Source of the DNA: Planctomycetota bacterium
GTDB taxonomy: Bacteria > Planctomycetota > UBA1135 > JAKEFM01
Direction: 5' to 3'
NCBI GenBank assembly: GCA_022616055.1
Contig: JAKEFM010000296.1
Coordinates: forward strand, 1 to 33,124
Length of the DNA stretch: 33,124 nt
Shown: positions 14,959 to 23,353 of the stretch, one piece after another
How positions within the stretch are numbered: the stretch's first letter is position 1
Layout: each line of letters starts with the position of its first letter
Notes under the pieces: generated by a model
Told to the model about the DNA's origin: nothing
The model's input: the letters and a program-made list of their open reading frames with translations, nothing else
Database searches by the model: none
Made by a program: the position numbers and the translations under genes

Positions 14959-16146
14959 TCATGGGCCTCGGTCTCGAGGGGGGAGCACCGAAGCACCCTT
15001 CACGCGGGCCAGCTCTTCGGTCAGGTGGAGCCGGCCGACTCCGCAGCAGGGGCAACGCGTGACGTCCTTGCCGGTGAGTCGAAGCAGCCTCGCCTCCCAG
15101 GTTTCGGGAGCGATCGCCGATTCTGTCTCTTGCGGCTTCGGCGCGATGCCCAGAAGTCGGCGGCACCGGGGGACGTTCTCCCGGCGCACGGCGTTGGCGA
15201 GGAAGCCGTAGTGCCGGATCCGGACGAGGTGGCGGGGGAGGACGTGCAGCAGGAAGCGGCGCAGGAACGCCCCGGCCTCGAGGGTCATAAATCGCGGGGC
15301 GTTGCGCTGGGCGCGATCCCTCCAGCGGAAGGTCACCTGGCCGTCCTTCAGCGAGACGAGCCGGTCGTTCGAGATCGCGATGCGATGGGTGTAGCGGCCG
15401 AGGTAGGCGAGGACGGCCTGCGGGCCCGCGAAGGGGGGCTTGCAGTAGACGACCCACTTCTTGCGGGCGGCCCGCCGGAGAAGACGTCGCGGATCCTCGC
15501 CGGACGGTGCGCGGATCTCTCCCTTGGCGAGGGCCTTATCGAGCTTCGAGAGGAGCTTGCCGCGGAAGACCTCGGAGAGGACGCGGACGGGGAGGAAGTA
15601 GTCCCTCCGGGCCGGGATCCAGCGCTCCCCCTCGGGGTCGAGTCCTCCCCCGGCGACGATGCAATGGACGTGGGGGTGGAAGAGGAGCGTCTGAGTCCAC
15701 GTGTGCAGCACGGCCGTGAAGCCGATCCGGGCGCCCAGCCGCTCGAGCGCCACCTCCTCGAGGGTCTCCGCGACGGCGAGGAAGAGGCGGTTGTAGGCGG
15801 CTCGGGGGCCGGCGAGGAACAGGGGATGGAGCTCTGCCGGCACGGTGAAGACGACGTGGAAGTAGGAGACGGGCAGGAGGTCTTCCCGGCGCGCCTCGAT
15901 CCACTCGGCTTCGTCGAGTCCCTGGCACTTCGGGCAGTGCCGATCGCGGCAGGAGTTGTAGGAGATCTCCCGGTGCCCGCAGTGATCGCACCGCCGGACG
16001 TGGCCTCCGAGAGCGGCCGTGCGACAGCTCGCAATCGCCTGGAGTACCCTCTCCTGCTCGAGGGTCAGGCCCTCGAGATAGGGGGCGTGCTCGCGAACGA
16101 CGTCGGCCAGCTCCGGGCGGCGGGGATCCGCCGCCGGGGCGCTCAC
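14959..16146 (-). CDS. IS91-family HUH transposase
   Basis: This 395-residue transposase uses rolling-circle single-strand chemistry. The N-terminal zinc-binding domain has Cys53, Cys56, Cys66, Cys71 and Cys74 (CDHC, then CRDRHCPKC). The HUH motif is HPHVH at 157-161, which holds the catalytic metal. The Y2 motif YLGRY at 248-252 supplies the two nucleophilic tyrosines. A CPCC pair near the C-terminus resembles a second zinc site. GTG 16146 overlaps the recombinase stop by four bases (GTGA), so the pair is probably coupled. All catalytic residues are present and the length is full, so it appears functional. It lies inside the proposed element and is unrelated to the neighbouring sugar genes. 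Confidence 0.95.
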   Translation of the reverse strand: MSAPAADPRRPELADVVREHAPYLEGLTLEQERVLQAIASCRTAALGGHVRRCDHCGHREISYNSCRDRHCPKCQGLDEAEWIEARREDLLPVSYFHVVFTVPAELHPLFLAGPRAAYNRLFLAVAETLEEVALERLGARIGFTAVLHTWTQTLLFHPHVHCIVAGGGLDPEGERWIPARRDYFLPVRVLSEVFRGKLLSKLDKALAKGEIRAPSGEDPRRLLRRAARKKWVVYCKPPFAGPQAVLAYLGRYTHRIAISNDRLVSLKDGQVTFRWRDRAQRNAPRFMTLEAGAFLRRFLLHVLPRHLVRIRHYGFLANAVRRENVPRCRRLLGIAPKPQETESAIAPETWEARLLRLTGKDVTRCPCCGVGRLHLTEELARVKGASVLPPRDRGP

Positions 16147-17012
16147 GCGCCGCTGGGGGTGAGGGACGTACTGGGCAGACCCGGGAGCCGGTCGAGCGGA
16201 CTCGGGGTGTCGTGCAGGTAGTTGCGGGCGACGTGGGTGTAGACCTCCGTCGTCCGCAGGCTCTTGTGGCCGAGGAGCATCTGGATCACCCGGAGATTCG
16301 CCCCGCCCTCGAGGAGGTGGGTCGCGTAGGCGTGCCGCAGCGAGTGGGGGGAGACTCGCTTCGTGATCCCAGCCTTCCTCCTGGCCTTGGCGAAGGCGTC
16401 GTGGACGGCGTCCCGGGTCATGGGTCCATTCCCGCGGCGGGTCGGGAAGAGCACGTCCCGGGGACGCACCGCTCTCCAGTACTCCCGCAGGACCGAGAGG
16501 AGGTGGGGCGAGAGCATCACGTAGCGGTCCCGGCGGCGCTTGCTCTGATCGATCCGGATCACCATCCGGCGGCTGTCGATGTCGCGGACCCGAAGCCGCG
16601 TGATCTCGGAGACCCGAAGCCCGCCGGCGTACATCGTCATCAGGATCGCGCGGTGCTTGATGTTGCGGACGGCGCGGAAGAGGGCGGCGACCTCCCCGGG
16701 GCTGAGGATCTCGGGGAGTCGGTGGGCGGGCTTCTGGTGCGGGATGTGGCGGACGTCCCAGTCCTTCTTGAGCGTGACGCGGTAGAAGAAGCGAAGCGCG
16801 TAGACCGTCTGGTTGAACGTGCCCCAGGAGACCTTGAGGTCTCGGACGAGGTAGAGCTGGTAGCGGTTGATGTCCTCGAGGGTGAGCTCGTCGGGCGGAC
16901 GCATGTAGTGGCGCACGAAGCGCTCGACGCAGCGCAGGTACACCTCGCGGGTCCCGGGGCTGTAGCCTCGGATCTGGAGATCGCGGTCCATGAGGTCGCG
17001 GAAGCGGCCCAT
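16143..17012 (-). CDS. Tyrosine recombinase of the IS91-like element
   Basis: This 289-residue XerC/D-like integrase has an N-terminal SAM-like DNA-binding domain (about 1-90) and a C-terminal catalytic domain. Catalytic residues are Arg133 (GGLRVSE), Lys158, His223 and Arg226 (HSLRH), His249 (LLGHKS) and Tyr258 (EVYTH), so the set is complete. ATG 17012 is preceded by AGGAGG at about six bases. It precedes and overlaps the HUH transposase gene. This arrangement is known in a subgroup of IS91 elements, in which the recombinase's role in transposition is not settled. It may resolve intermediates or help with target choice. Confidence 0.95.
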   Translation of the reverse strand: MGRFRDLMDRDLQIRGYSPGTREVYLRCVERFVRHYMRPPDELTLEDINRYQLYLVRDLKVSWGTFNQTVYALRFFYRVTLKKDWDVRHIPHQKPAHRLPEILSPGEVAALFRAVRNIKHRAILMTMYAGGLRVSEITRLRVRDIDSRRMVIRIDQSKRRRDRYVMLSPHLLSVLREYWRAVRPRDVLFPTRRGNGPMTRDAVHDAFAKARRKAGITKRVSPHSLRHAYATHLLEGGANLRVIQMLLGHKSLRTTEVYTHVARNYLHDTPSPLDRLPGLPSTSLTPSGA

Positions 17013-17150
17013 GCGGTCCTCCTCTTTCGAGCCGGGGGAACGAAGAGGGCGGAAGGAACAGGCGAGCGGCCTGACCGGCGCGAGCGTAGGGAGGACCGAG
17101 CGCCGAGGCCGTCGAGAGGATCAGACCCGGCCGCTACGCGAAGGCATCCA

Positions 17151-17171
17151 CCGCGAAGCGGTTTAGTTCAA
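17151..17171 (-). repeat. Right inner inverted block with mini-hairpin
   Basis: Read on the minus strand it begins TTGAACTAAACCGCT, then TCGCGG, so CCGC-TTC-GCGG can fold. It pairs with 14711-14731 (18 of 21 positions). Just outside it GTTCA-A-TGAAC (17166-17176) is palindromic. Confidence 0.72.
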
Positions 17172-17253
17172 TGAACGTCATGGGGAGTAAGAGGCGGGGG
17201 AGAGGCAGGATTCCCAGGCACCGCAGGCCCGTGGGACAGGGCCGAGGCCGATT

Positions 17254-17267
17254 ATTCTGGGGAGTTG
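17254..17267 (-). repeat. Right outer inverted block
   Basis: ATTCTGGGGAGTTG is the exact inverted copy of 14645-14658. It lies 82 bases outside the right inner block, against 52 bases on the left side. Confidence 0.75.
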
Positions 17268-17636
17268 AGTCGAAGGGTGTCGCTGAATGGGACCCCGCAA
17301 GGCCTGGGAGAGGGGATCGCGAAGCGTCGCGAGGTGTTCCTGCGTGCCGATGCGCCGGGTGAGCGCTCCACTCCGTAGACGCTCCAGCGGTGATGGGGCC
17401 GCGAACAGACGTTCGAGGATCCGTCGGAGCAGGCCGGCGCGGGGTCGGGGAGTGGGGCCGTCCGAAACGAGGACGGGTAGGCCGAGCCGGCCGGCCTCGC
17501 CCCGTGCACCAGGCCGGGAGGAGCTTCGACTCCCCGAGCGAGCCCGCCTTGGAGCGGGCTCGTTCGGGGACGCTTCGTCTGGGCTCGCGCAACCGAAGGA
17601 GGTTGCCGGCGCGACGCCCTTCCGGAATCGACCGGG
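17268..17636. other. Non-coding stretch right of the IS element
   Basis: No gene is recognised. Frames crossing it are Arg/Pro/Ser-rich without domains. It contains the strong hairpin at 17532-17569, described separately. The rest shows nothing I can name. Confidence 0.5.
17532..17569 (-). terminator. Strong hairpin, probable terminator of the gene at 17637-18443
   Basis: CCCCGAGCGAGCCCGC (17532-17547) pairs with GCGGGCTCGTTCGGGG (17554-17569) at 15 of 16 positions across a 6-base loop. It lies about 68 bases past the stop of the leftward gene. There is no clear T-tract on that strand, so it may stop transcription inefficiently or protect the 3' end. Confidence 0.55.
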
Positions 17637-18443
17637 CTAGCCGATCGTCAGCGCGAGCCCGTTGGTCACGGCCAGGTTGCTCGCCGTCCCGGTGGCCCCC
17701 TGCGCGTAGACGGTCTGGCCGACGAGGAGCGGGTCGGCGGGGATCTGGACCGGGAAGAGAGCGCGCCCCGTCTCGTTCGTGGCCGTCGTCGGGAGGAGGA
17801 CATCCAGGGAGACCCGGAGGAAGCAGCCGGACCCGAGGTCGAACGGGAGCGGGATCCCCAGCCAGGAGGTGTTGCTGACGCCGAGCGCGAGGAGCGCGGG
17901 CGACGTGACGAACCCGTTGGCGACCCGGAGCGTGATCGTCGCCCCGATCTGGGGGCAGTCGTCGGCGGTGAGGCTGGGCGGGGAGAAGCAGACGATGCCG
18001 CTGTTGCAGCCGGTGCCGAAGGTCGAGATCGAGCCGGACGGACACGGGGAGATCGTCAGGGGCAGGGAGCAGGGTCCGCCGACGGGGGGGTTCACGGTGA
18101 TGCTGTAGAGGCCGGGGTCCACCTGGTCCTCGCAGTTCCCCTTCTGGTCCCACACCTGGACGAGCTGACCGCCCGGGGGCACGGGTGTCAGGACGGCGAG
18201 GCAGGCGGGGGTGAAGACGGGTCCGCCTCCGACGAGGTCGATCGACTCGAATGCGCACGGGCTGGGCATGAGCTCGGTCGTCCCGCCGACGTTGGTCAGC
18301 GTGACGGTGACGGGCTGGCCGTAGGGGGCGGGGTTCGGGGCGACCGTCGCGAGGAAGTTTCCGCAGGCGGTCTGCGCCCGGACGGCGGGCGCGGAGAGAG
18401 CGAGGACGACGAGGGACAGGGACCAGGAGCAACGGTTACGCAT
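17637..18443 (-). CDS. Secreted protein with Planctomycetota-type C-terminal module
   Basis: This 268-residue protein has a clear signal peptide (MRNRCSWSLSLVVLALSAPA, cleavage probably after VRA, before QTA). The N-terminal half has paired cysteines and looks like an immunoglobulin-like beta domain (PYGQPVTVTLTNVGGTTEL). The C-terminal half begins STFGTGCNSG and ends with VYAQGATGTASNLAVTNGLAL. That closely parallels the end of the protein at 28835-30661, with VYAQ near the close and an SNA-type final strand. ATG 18443 follows GGAGG at four to five bases. It is transcribed alone, leftward, just outside the IS element. No enzymatic motif is visible. It is probably an exported structural or binding protein. 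Confidence 0.85.
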   Translation of the reverse strand: MRNRCSWSLSLVVLALSAPAVRAQTACGNFLATVAPNPAPYGQPVTVTLTNVGGTTELMPSPCAFESIDLVGGGPVFTPACLAVLTPVPPGGQLVQVWDQKGNCEDQVDPGLYSITVNPPVGGPCSLPLTISPCPSGSISTFGTGCNSGIVCFSPPSLTADDCPQIGATITLRVANGFVTSPALLALGVSNTSWLGIPLPFDLGSGCFLRVSLDVLLPTTATNETGRALFPVQIPADPLLVGQTVYAQGATGTASNLAVTNGLALTIG

Positions 18444-18729
18444 GAAACCTCCGAAAGACGTGCATTCGCACTCGTCTGTACGTGAATCTAGGCCGGACCT
18501 GATCACCGAGTCACCGGGGACACCCGCTACTCCCCGGAGGCCCGACGCTTGGGTCGAGCGGCACCGGGGCACCCTCCAGCCCCGGTCCCCCCCTTACATG
18601 CGGAGGGCGCCTGGAAGGAGTACCAGGACGACCCCCGGGTCTCAGTCCAGCTCCGATCGCTCGTCGCCGAGCGGCGCGCCTACGAGCAGGAGAGGCGAAA
18701 GGGGCAGGCGCCGCGCCTCGCCGGGGGCG
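18444..18729. other. Intergenic stretch with a possible coding remnant
   Basis: This lies between two leftward genes and should hold the promoter of the 17637-18443 gene. On the plus strand, bases 18603-18710 read EGAWKEYQDDPRVSVQLRSL and onward as a charged, helix-like peptide with G/C at nearly every third position, as in real genes here. It has no start codon or Shine-Dalgarno and runs into the antisense of the glycosyltransferase. It could be the remnant of a lost gene. I recognise no family. Confidence 0.35.
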
Positions 18730-19980
18730 CTACGGCGAGGCCGGGAAGGCGCGGGGTCGCCCGGCCCGGGAATAGATCTCGCGGAGCGCCGCGAGGTGGT
18801 CTTCCATCCGGACGGGCGGCACCGGGGCGCCGCTTCGAAGGCGCGAGAGCCGGGACGGATCGGCGAGGAATCCCCCGAGGATCCGGCGCAGCGCGCCGGC
18901 GTCCCCCGCGGGGAAGACGACCCCGCGCGCGCCGACGCGCTGGCGGGGAGCGCCACGATCGGAGACGAGGACGGGGAGCCCCAGCTCGAGCGCCTCGTCG
19001 ACGGCGAAGGAGTGCGTCTCGAGGAAGAAGGAGGGGAACACGGCGACGTCGTACCCCGAGAAGAGGCGGGCCGAGTCGGCGGGCTCGTAGGACCCGTGGA
19101 GGCGCAGGCGCGCGCGCCGCGCCGCGGCGAGGAGTCGCTCGCGGTAGCCTTCGTCGAGGATCCGGCCGTGGTGGTCGATCGAGACGCGCTCCGCGCGGTC
19201 GAGCCCCTCGCAGGCCTCGACGAGGACGTGGAGCCCTTTCCCCTGGACGAGGCCGCCCCAGGAGACGAGCCGGAGGTCGAAGGCCGGATCGCGCGGGGTC
19301 GGCTCCACGCGCCCGACGTCGAGAGGGGGCGGAGGGAGCGGAAGGGTGCGGAAGGGGACCCCCGCGAGCCAGGGGACCGCGGCGAGGAACTCGCGCTCGG
19401 TCTCGGAGATGGCGAGGACCGCGCGGGCGAGGTCGAGCTCGCGGCGGAATCGGGCGTCCCTCCGCAGGAAACCTTCCTCGACGGCGGAGAGGGGGGAGAG
19501 GAATCTCCCGATGCACCGGACGCAGGTCTCGCGCGGAAGGTCGGCGGGACAGAGGTTCGCGTCGTCGGGGAGGCGGAAGAAGAGCGGACAGGTCGAGAAG
19601 AGGTCGTGGACGGAGACGACCGCGGGGATCCCGAGGCCCGCCGCCGTCTCGATCGCGTCCGAGGTCAGGTTGTGCCAGTGGTGGAGGTGGAGGAGGTCGG
19701 GCCGCTCGCGGCGGAGGACCTCCTCGAGGAGGGCTCGGGCCTCGGGGTCGAGGCCGTCGAGGGCTCGGCTCTCCGCTGGCGGCGGCCGGAGGCGGAGCAC
19801 GCGGACCCCCTCGACCCGCGTCTCGCGGAGGGAGGGTTCGGCCTCTCCCCGATCGGACCCTGCGAGGACGATGGGCTCGTCCCCGGCGCGCTGCTGCGCC
19901 CGGGAGAGGCCGAGGACGTAGGTCTCGATCCCTCCGCGGGAATCGGGGGGGAAGGAGTGGAGCGCGTGGAGGACCTTCAA
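18730..19980 (-). CDS. GT4-family glycosyltransferase, paralogue of the one at 3917-5140
   Basis: This 416-residue GT-B enzyme opens LKVLHALHSFPPDSRGGIET. It shares with its paralogue the FPPDxxGGxE loop, RPDLLHLHHW, the VHDLFSTC strand and a Cys cluster (about residues 131, 144, 153 and 156). The donor-binding signature is ETHSFAVDEALELGLPVLVS near the C-terminus. TTG 19980 overlaps the stop of the TMTC-like gene (TTGA), and no other start lies near the conserved first strand. It is therefore coupled to a membrane protein that resembles O-mannosyltransferases. The pair may act in protein or lipid-linked glycan assembly. Donor and acceptor are unknown. Confidence 0.92.
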   Translation of the reverse strand: MKVLHALHSFPPDSRGGIETYVLGLSRAQQRAGDEPIVLAGSDRGEAEPSLRETRVEGVRVLRLRPPPAESRALDGLDPEARALLEEVLRRERPDLLHLHHWHNLTSDAIETAAGLGIPAVVSVHDLFSTCPLFFRLPDDANLCPADLPRETCVRCIGRFLSPLSAVEEGFLRRDARFRRELDLARAVLAISETEREFLAAVPWLAGVPFRTLPLPPPPLDVGRVEPTPRDPAFDLRLVSWGGLVQGKGLHVLVEACEGLDRAERVSIDHHGRILDEGYRERLLAAARRARLRLHGSYEPADSARLFSGYDVAVFPSFFLETHSFAVDEALELGLPVLVSDRGAPRQRVGARGVVFPAGDAGALRRILGGFLADPSRLSRLRSGAPVPPVRMEDHLAALREIYSRAGRPRAFPASP

Positions 19981-21746
19981 GGCCGCTGGGGCCCGCGCTG
20001 CAGGTTGCCGAGCATCTGGAGGATCTTCGCGCGCGCATCTTGCGCGGACCGGGAGGCGGTGGGAATCCGGAGGGCGCGGAGGAGCTCCTCCCTCGCCTCC
20101 TCCCGTCTCCCGAGGGCGAGGAGGGCCTGGGAGGCGGTCACGCGGTAGAGCGGGTCCTCCGGCGCGAGGGAAATCGCGCGACCGGCCTCCTCGAGGGCGC
20201 TCGCGTAGTCGCCGGGGCCTCCGCGCCGGCCGAAGATCACGGCGCGGGCGTTGTGCCGCGCCGCGCGCTGCGAATCGGTCCGCGGCTCGAGCCGTTCGGC
20301 CAGCTCGAGCGCCTCGGCGGACCTCCCCTGCTCGAGGAGGACGCCGACGAGGTTGTTCCCGGCGGCGAAGAACTCCGGGTCGAGGTCCCGCGCGCGCCGG
20401 TAGAGGGGCTCCGCCTCGGCGAAGCGCCCCCGCTCCGTGAGCGCCTCCCCGAGGTTGTAGAGGAAGAGGGTGTTGTCGGGCACCTGCTCCAGGCCCGAGG
20501 CGTAGAACGTCTCCCGGTCGCGCCCGACGTCCCCGCGCCGGACGAAGAGGATCGTGTAGAGCCCGAGCAGCGCGGTCGCCGCCAGGGGGAGGAACCGGCG
20601 GAGCCTCCAGGTGAACACCCGCGCGTAGAGGGCCCCGAGGGCGAGACACCATCCCACCGCCGGGAGGTAGAGGACGCGGTGCGCGCCGAGGATGCCGGTC
20701 CGGACGAGGACGTTCGAGACCGGCAGCCCAAGGGCGATCGCGCACGCGAGGCCGCAGGCCGCCGGGGAGCGACGCCTCCACGCGAGGAGGAGAGTCCCGC
20801 CCGAGAGCGCGACCCAGGCGAGGAGCCAGGCCCACGCGTGGGGGTCCGCCTGCCCGACGGAGGGGAACGACCGCCAAGAGAAGTCGGCGATCAGGGGCGT
20901 GCCGAGGAGGAGAGGGCGCGCGTAGTGCAGGGCCGCGAACTGCGCCATCGTCAAGAGCGCGACGAGGACGTTCTCCTCGCGGAAGTAGCGGTCCTCGGGG
21001 GGCAGGCCGATCCGTCCGAGCACGGCGAAGCGGGCGCCGAGGCAGGCGAGGAAGGCGAGGAGGTGGGGGCCGTAGAGCCGACGCCATTCCCGCGACGTCC
21101 GGCGCGCGTCGGTCGCGAGCCGGTCGAGGAGGAGGAGGGCGAGCGGGAGCGCGGCCGCCGACTCCTTCGAAAGGACGGCGAGGGCGTAGAGGCCCGCGGC
21201 GCCCCAGGGCGCCCGGCCCGCGTCCCGCGCGCGCACGTGGAGAAGGGCCGCCGCGAGGGCGAGGACGGCGGCGAGGAGCTCGCCCCGGTGGATGATCCCC
21301 GCCACCGTGTCGGCGTGGACGGGGAGGACGGCGTGAACGGCGCCGGCGAAGAGCCCTCCCGGGACCGAGCCGACGACCCGCGCGGCGAGCGCGGCGAGCA
21401 GGGCCGAGGCGGTCCCGTGGAGGGCGAAGTTCACCCCGCGGAATCCGGCGGGGTTCCCGTCCCCGGCGAGGGCGAAGTTGAGGTTGAGCGTCGCCATCGT
21501 CACGGGGCGGTACTGGTCGCCTCCCGCGGCCTCCTGCATCCCCTCCCAGTACCCGCGCGAGAGGAGCCCCGGGAGCCGCGCGATGTCGCGGAGGTCGGGG
21601 TTCTCGAGGATCTGCGCGTCGTCGAGGAGGAAGGGGAATCGCAGCGTCCGGACCGGCAGGAACGCCGCGACGAGACCGAGGGCGAGGAGGGCGTAGCGCG
21701 GGACGCGGACCGGCCCGGAGAGGGGCATCGCCATCGGCCCCAGCAT
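19977..21746 (-). CDS. TMTC-like membrane protein with C-terminal TPR repeats
   Basis: This 589-residue protein resembles TMTC proteins, GT-C-fold enzymes with C-terminal TPRs that O-mannosylate proteins in animals. After a first membrane segment (ALLALGLVAAFLPV), Asp42-Asp43 in LLDDAQILENPDL sits in the first outer loop where GT-C enzymes keep catalytic acids. QYRPV (79-83), NFALHG and VHADTVAGIIHRGELLAA match TMTC landmarks. About ten membrane segments follow, then several TPRs over the last ~190 residues (LYNLGEALTERGRFAEAEPL and similar). ATG 21746 follows GGAGGG at ~7 bases. The frame is open upstream to 21818 but without family sequence. It is coupled to the GT4 gene by a TTGA overlap and divergent from the kelch gene. 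Confidence 0.85.
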   Translation of the reverse strand: MLGPMAMPLSGPVRVPRYALLALGLVAAFLPVRTLRFPFLLDDAQILENPDLRDIARLPGLLSRGYWEGMQEAAGGDQYRPVTMATLNLNFALAGDGNPAGFRGVNFALHGTASALLAALAARVVGSVPGGLFAGAVHAVLPVHADTVAGIIHRGELLAAVLALAAALLHVRARDAGRAPWGAAGLYALAVLSKESAAALPLALLLLDRLATDARRTSREWRRLYGPHLLAFLACLGARFAVLGRIGLPPEDRYFREENVLVALLTMAQFAALHYARPLLLGTPLIADFSWRSFPSVGQADPHAWAWLLAWVALSGGTLLLAWRRRSPAACGLACAIALGLPVSNVLVRTGILGAHRVLYLPAVGWCLALGALYARVFTWRLRRFLPLAATALLGLYTILFVRRGDVGRDRETFYASGLEQVPDNTLFLYNLGEALTERGRFAEAEPLYRRARDLDPEFFAAGNNLVGVLLEQGRSAEALELAERLEPRTDSQRAARHNARAVIFGRRGGPGDYASALEEAGRAISLAPEDPLYRVTASQALLALGRREEAREELLRALRIPTASRSAQDARAKILQMLGNLQRGPQRP

Positions 21747-21785
21747 GCGCGGGCCCTCCCCCCGGGGCCACTCGCCGGGAGGGGA

Positions 21786-21791
21786 TAGAAT
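21786..21791 (+). promoter_or_regulatory. Possible -10 element of the kelch gene
   Basis: TAGAAT (5 of 6 to TATAAT) lies about 38 bases before the kelch gene ATG in the 83-base gap between divergent genes. No matching -35 is visible. Confidence 0.3.
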
Positions 21792-21829
21792 GCCCGCGAA
21801 GGTTCCGCCTCCTCGCAAGGAGATCCCCG

Positions 21830-23347
21830 ATGAAGAGTTGGCTCCCGTCGTCCCTCGCCCTCGCCTCCCTTCTCGCCGCTCCGGCCTCCGCGACGGCCGG
21901 GCTCGAGTTCAGCAACGGCATCGTCGGAGAGAACGCGACGCTCGCCCTCTCCGGCACTCCCGCCCCGTTCCTCCTCCTCCTCTCGACGAACCAGGGGCCG
22001 ATCCCGCTCTCCCTCATCGACCCCTCCGACCCCCGCGTCCTCAACGTCGGGATCGACCTGCTCGGGCTCGCGATTCCCGGCCTCGTTCCCACGAGCCTCG
22101 TCGTCCCGCTCGCGAACGACCCGGCCCTGGTCGGGGCCGTCCTCTACTCGCAGTACGTGACCTTCCCGGGGGCGACGACCCTCGTGAACGAGATCTCGAA
22201 CTCCGTCGCCGTCGTCCTGACGGCCCACGGCGCGACGCTCCCCGCCCTCGGCCCCCTCGCCGAGGGGCGCGCGCTCGCGACGGCCACTCGGCTTCCGAGC
22301 GGGGACCTCCTCGTCGCGGGGGGAGGCTCGGGCGGAATCACCGGCGCGACGGGGCTCTCCTCCGCCGAGGTCTACTCTCGCCACCTCCGGACCTTCTCGA
22401 CGGTCCCCGGGGGGATGACGATCGCGCGAGCCTTCCACACGGCGACCCTCCTGAACAACGGCCAGGTCCTCCTCGCCGGCGGCGCCACGGCCACGGGTCC
22501 TCCGACCAACACCGCCGAGCTCTACAACCCCGCGACGAACTCCTTCACGGCGACCGGTTCGATGGGCGTCGCGCGCGCCGGGCACACGGCGACCCTGCTG
22601 CCGAACGGCAACGTCCTGGTCACCGGGGGCGTGGCGGTCCTCGACTCGGCGGACCTCCTCGCCACGATCGCCTCGACGCAGCTGACGACCGAGATCTACA
22701 ACCCGGCGACGGGCCTTTGGACCCCCGGCCCGCCCATGACCTCCAGGAGGGCGGGGCACACGGCCACACGGATGAATAACGGCCAGGTGATGGTGGTCGG
22801 CGGGGTCACCGTCACCTTCCTCTTCGGCCTCCCCCTCCCCTCCTTCTCCGGGACGGCGCAGCGCTACGACTCGGGATCGGGTAGCTTCGTCGCGACCGCC
22901 TCCCTGCCGGGCGGCCAGGAGCGCGCGCTCCACGCGGCGAGCCCCCTTCTCTCGGGGGAGGCGTTGATCGCCGGCGGACTCAACGGCGACCTGATTTCCC
23001 AGACCTTCAACGTCCTCGGCTCGGCCTACCGCTACAACCCGGCGACGAACTCCTGGGCCTCGGCCAGTTCGATGGCGAACGCGCGGACCCAGCACGCGCA
23101 GGTCGTACTGCCCGACGGCCGCGTGGTCGTCCTCGGCGGCGCGCAGGGGACGCTGACGACCCCCGTCCCGATCGCCTCGATCGAGATCTGGACGCCGGCG
23201 ACGGGCCTGTGGACCTCGAGCGGGGCGCTGTCGGTCCCGCGCGCCTCGCTCACGGCCGGGCTCACCCCCGACGACAAGCACATCGTCGCGATCAGCGGCA
23301 CGGACGGGACGAGCTCGCTCCTGACCGCGGACGTCCACACGCCGTAG
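21830..23347 (+). CDS. Secreted kelch-repeat protein
   Basis: This 505-residue exported protein has a signal peptide (WLPSSLALASLLAAPASATA) cleaved near residue 23. Residues ~25-130 form a beta module (ENATLALSGTPAPFLLLLS ... DPALVGAVLYSQY ... SNSVAVVL) like the terminal module of the other secreted proteins here. Then come six kelch-type repeats, each with ARxxHTATLLxNGxVLxxGG followed by AELYNPATNSFxxT, making one beta-propeller. Some such propellers belong to galactose oxidase-like enzymes, but I see no clear copper ligands or Tyr-Cys pair, so binding is more likely. ATG 21830 follows AAGGAG at ~7 bases. Its stop lies 6 bases from the convergent stop of the next gene. Confidence 0.9.
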   Translation: MKSWLPSSLALASLLAAPASATAGLEFSNGIVGENATLALSGTPAPFLLLLSTNQGPIPLSLIDPSDPRVLNVGIDLLGLAIPGLVPTSLVVPLANDPALVGAVLYSQYVTFPGATTLVNEISNSVAVVLTAHGATLPALGPLAEGRALATATRLPSGDLLVAGGGSGGITGATGLSSAEVYSRHLRTFSTVPGGMTIARAFHTATLLNNGQVLLAGGATATGPPTNTAELYNPATNSFTATGSMGVARAGHTATLLPNGNVLVTGGVAVLDSADLLATIASTQLTTEIYNPATGLWTPGPPMTSRRAGHTATRMNNGQVMVVGGVTVTFLFGLPLPSFSGTAQRYDSGSGSFVATASLPGGQERALHAASPLLSGEALIAGGLNGDLISQTFNVLGSAYRYNPATNSWASASSMANARTQHAQVVLPDGRVVVLGGAQGTLTTPVPIASIEIWTPATGLWTSSGALSVPRASLTAGLTPDDKHIVAISGTDGTSSLLTADVHTP

Positions 23348-23353
23348 CGCTGG

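Larger units (their letters stand above)
14645..17267 (-). mobile_element. IS91-family element carrying a tyrosine recombinase (proposed limits)
   Basis: Two overlapping leftward genes, a tyrosine recombinase then an IS91-type HUH transposase, form the core. Both flanks carry two matching blocks in inverted orientation. The outer CAACTCCCCAGAAT is a perfect 14 bases. The inner block, TTGAAC(C/T)AAACCGC plus a small hairpin, matches at 18 of 21 positions. Blocks occur in the same order at each end, which argues that they are the element's terminal structure. The limits given span the outer blocks. The minimal alternative is 14711-17171. No target duplication is seen, as expected for IS91-type rolling-circle movement. 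An IS91 subgroup with an integrase-like gene upstream of the transposase is known. Both genes look intact, so the element may be active. Confidence 0.75.

Noticed and set aside
14645..17267. Target-site duplication flanking the IS91-like element
   Set aside because: Bases outside both outer and inner blocks were compared and do not repeat. None is expected for this family.
18549..21788. A very long plus-strand open frame opposite the GT4 and TMTC-like genes
   Set aside because: Its translation is Arg/Gly/Glu-rich with no domain, whereas the minus strand encodes two clear families with start/stop coupling. GC-rich DNA lacks stops in shadow frames.
21830..23347. Galactose oxidase activity for the kelch protein
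   Set aside because: The kelch repeats fit, but I could not find the Tyr-Cys pair or copper-binding histidines.
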